Source: Amaranthus tricolor
Lineage: Eukaryota > Streptophyta > Magnoliopsida > Caryophyllales > Amaranthaceae
Assembly (NCBI RefSeq): GCF_026212465.1
Contig: NC_080059.1
Coordinates: 25,249,292-25,313,291 of the forward strand
Direction of reading: 5' to 3'
DNA: 64,000 bases
Part shown: piece after piece, positions 63,691-64,000 of the stretch
Layout of the letters: each line of letters starts with the position of its first letter
Numbering within the stretch: the stretch's first letter is position 1
The notes under the pieces: model-generated
What the model was told of the DNA's origin: nothing
Databases searched by the model: none
Seen by the model: the letters and a program-made list of their open reading frames with translations, nothing else
Made by a program: the position numbers and the translations under genes

Positions 63691-64000
63691 TTCGTCATTG
63701 ACCATTAATCCTTGTTCATTCTTCATCGTTCATTCTTCATTGATCATTGATCCTTGTTCATTCTTCATCGTTCATTCTTCTTTGATCATTGATCCTTGTT
63801 CATTCTTCATTGATCATTGATCCTTGTTCATTCTTCATCGTTCATTCGTCATTGATCATTGATCCTTGTTCATTCTTCATCGTTCATTCGTCATTGACTA
63901 TTACTCCTTGTTCATTCTTCTTCGTTCATTCTTCATTGATCATTGATCCTTGTTCATTCTTCATCGTTCATTGTTCTTTGATCATTGATCCTTGTTCATT
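63691..64000. repeat. start of another unit, cut by window end
   Basis: The order (GTCATTGACC monomer, CTTCTTTG plus 28-mer, ACTATTACTCC with CTTCTTCG, then ATTGTTCTTTG near 63,971) matches 57,257-57,560 and 60,960-61,260. It does not match 62,440-62,720, which has ATTCTTCTTTG at the equivalent place. The array therefore goes on beyond the window. Confidence 0.88.

Larger units (their letters stand above)
1..64000. repeat. 42-bp satellite array built from heptamers
   Basis: The window is filled from first to last base by one tandem repeat. A canonical monomer has six 7-bp slots: TTCATTC; TTCATCG; TTCATTC; GTCATTG or TTCATTG; ATCATTG; ATCCTTG. Slots 1 and 2 are nearly invariant. Most variation lies in slots 3-4 (CGT, CTT, CAT, TGT, TAC or CTTCTTTG forms) and slots 5-6 (ATCATTGATCC, ACCATTAATCC, ACCATTACTCC, ATCATTGAACC, ATCATTGTTCC, AGCATTGATAC, AGAATTGATCC, ATAATTGATCC). 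The six slots share a WTCATTS-like core, so the 42-mer probably arose by expansion of a heptamer (inference). The + strand is about 71% pyrimidine. No unique flank is visible, so true array ends and total length are unknown. Eukaryotic satellite is the likeliest class; a giant bacterial heptamer array is the alternative. Confidence 0.98.

Noticed and set aside
1..64000. CRISPR array
   Set aside because: There are no unique spacers between conserved repeats; every base belongs to the repeat, and no cas genes are present.
1..64000. Telomeric repeat, because the base unit is 7 bp
   Set aside because: The heptamers are not TTTAGGG-like, neither strand is G-rich in runs, and the unit varies between six slots.
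1..64000. CENP-B box (centromere protein binding site)
   Set aside because: TTCG occurs in the monomer, but the required A and CGGG positions of the box do not follow. A centromeric role can be neither shown nor excluded from sequence alone.
1..64000. Heat-shock elements or a satellite III-like stress-induced array, because of many TTC and CATTC motifs
   Set aside because: HSF sites need inverted nGAAn/nTTCn pentamers at 5-bp steps. Here TTC recurs on one strand at 7-bp steps, and the unit is not a (CATTC)n pentamer.
1..64000. Recoded TGA (for example TGA as Trp) making long proteins
   Set aside because: TAA also occurs out of frame in the CATTAATCC and GTAATTG variants, and the frame shifts continue. 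Nothing supports translation.
1..64000. Genes on the minus strand
   Set aside because: The reverse complement has stops in all three frames within each 42-mer (TGA and TAA-type from TCA and TTA), and no long minus-strand frame exists.
1..64000. Triplex- or G-quadruplex-forming tract
   Set aside because: Pyrimidine bias is strong, but A and G interrupt every few bases, so no mirror polypyrimidine run exists, and there are no G-runs.
1..64000. Transposon or insertion sequence remnants at block boundaries
   Set aside because: Boundaries between HOR blocks contain only satellite heptamers; there are no terminal inverted repeats, target-site duplications or transposase fragments.

Overview
The whole 64 kb window is one uninterrupted tandem-repeat (satellite) array. 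I see no credible protein-coding gene, RNA gene, transposon or unique sequence. The working monomer is 42 bp, or about 1,500 monomer equivalents. Each monomer is six diverged 7-bp units: TTCATTC, then TTCATCG, then TTCATTC, then KTCATTG, then ATCATTG, then ATCCTTG. The canonical monomer has 20 T, 10 C, 7 A and 5 G (36% GC), so the + strand is strongly pyrimidine-rich.

The organisation is nested. Heptamers make 14-bp pairs and 42-bp monomers. Shortened monomers (35, 28 and rarely 21 bp, always whole heptamers missing) interrupt the monomers at recurring distances. These interruptions delimit modules of 28 + 42n bp, the most frequent being 742 bp. Modules combine into higher-order repeats (HORs) that change along the window.

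Layout: 0.4-9.8 kb has a 3.0-3.1 kb segment present twice, flanking 1,589/1,547-bp units. 9.8-11.5 kb is mosaic. 11.5-19.9 kb has 3,192-bp units (two complete, one truncated). 20.4-21.9 kb has a 756-bp tandem duplication. 22.3-24.3 kb is a segment also found at 33.7-35.7 kb. 24.3-29.7 kb has 2,723-bp units. 29.7-33.6 kb is mosaic. 33.6-37.9 kb has 2,184-bp units. 38.2-41.9 kb is a rearranged copy of sequence about 11 kb upstream. 41.9-46.6 kb has three 1,575-bp units. 46.6-50.8 kb has a 2,170-bp unit (917 + 1,253). 50.6-55.0 kb is mosaic with a 1,351-bp offset pair. 55.0-64.0 kb has 1,253-bp and 3,703-bp (2,730 + 973) units. Every HOR length is a multiple of 7.

The open frames reaching 285 codons are by-products. 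One forward frame of the 42-mer lacks stops and reads as a 14-residue repeat, and it closes at a TGA whenever a 28- or 35-bp monomer shifts the frame.

Organism: the sequence does not settle it. A homogenised multi-kilobase HOR array is typical of eukaryotic heterochromatic or (peri)centromeric satellite DNA, which is my preferred reading. Heptameric short tandem repeats also occur in bacteria, notably cyanobacteria, but an array of 64 kb or more would be extraordinary there. The array runs off both ends of the window.
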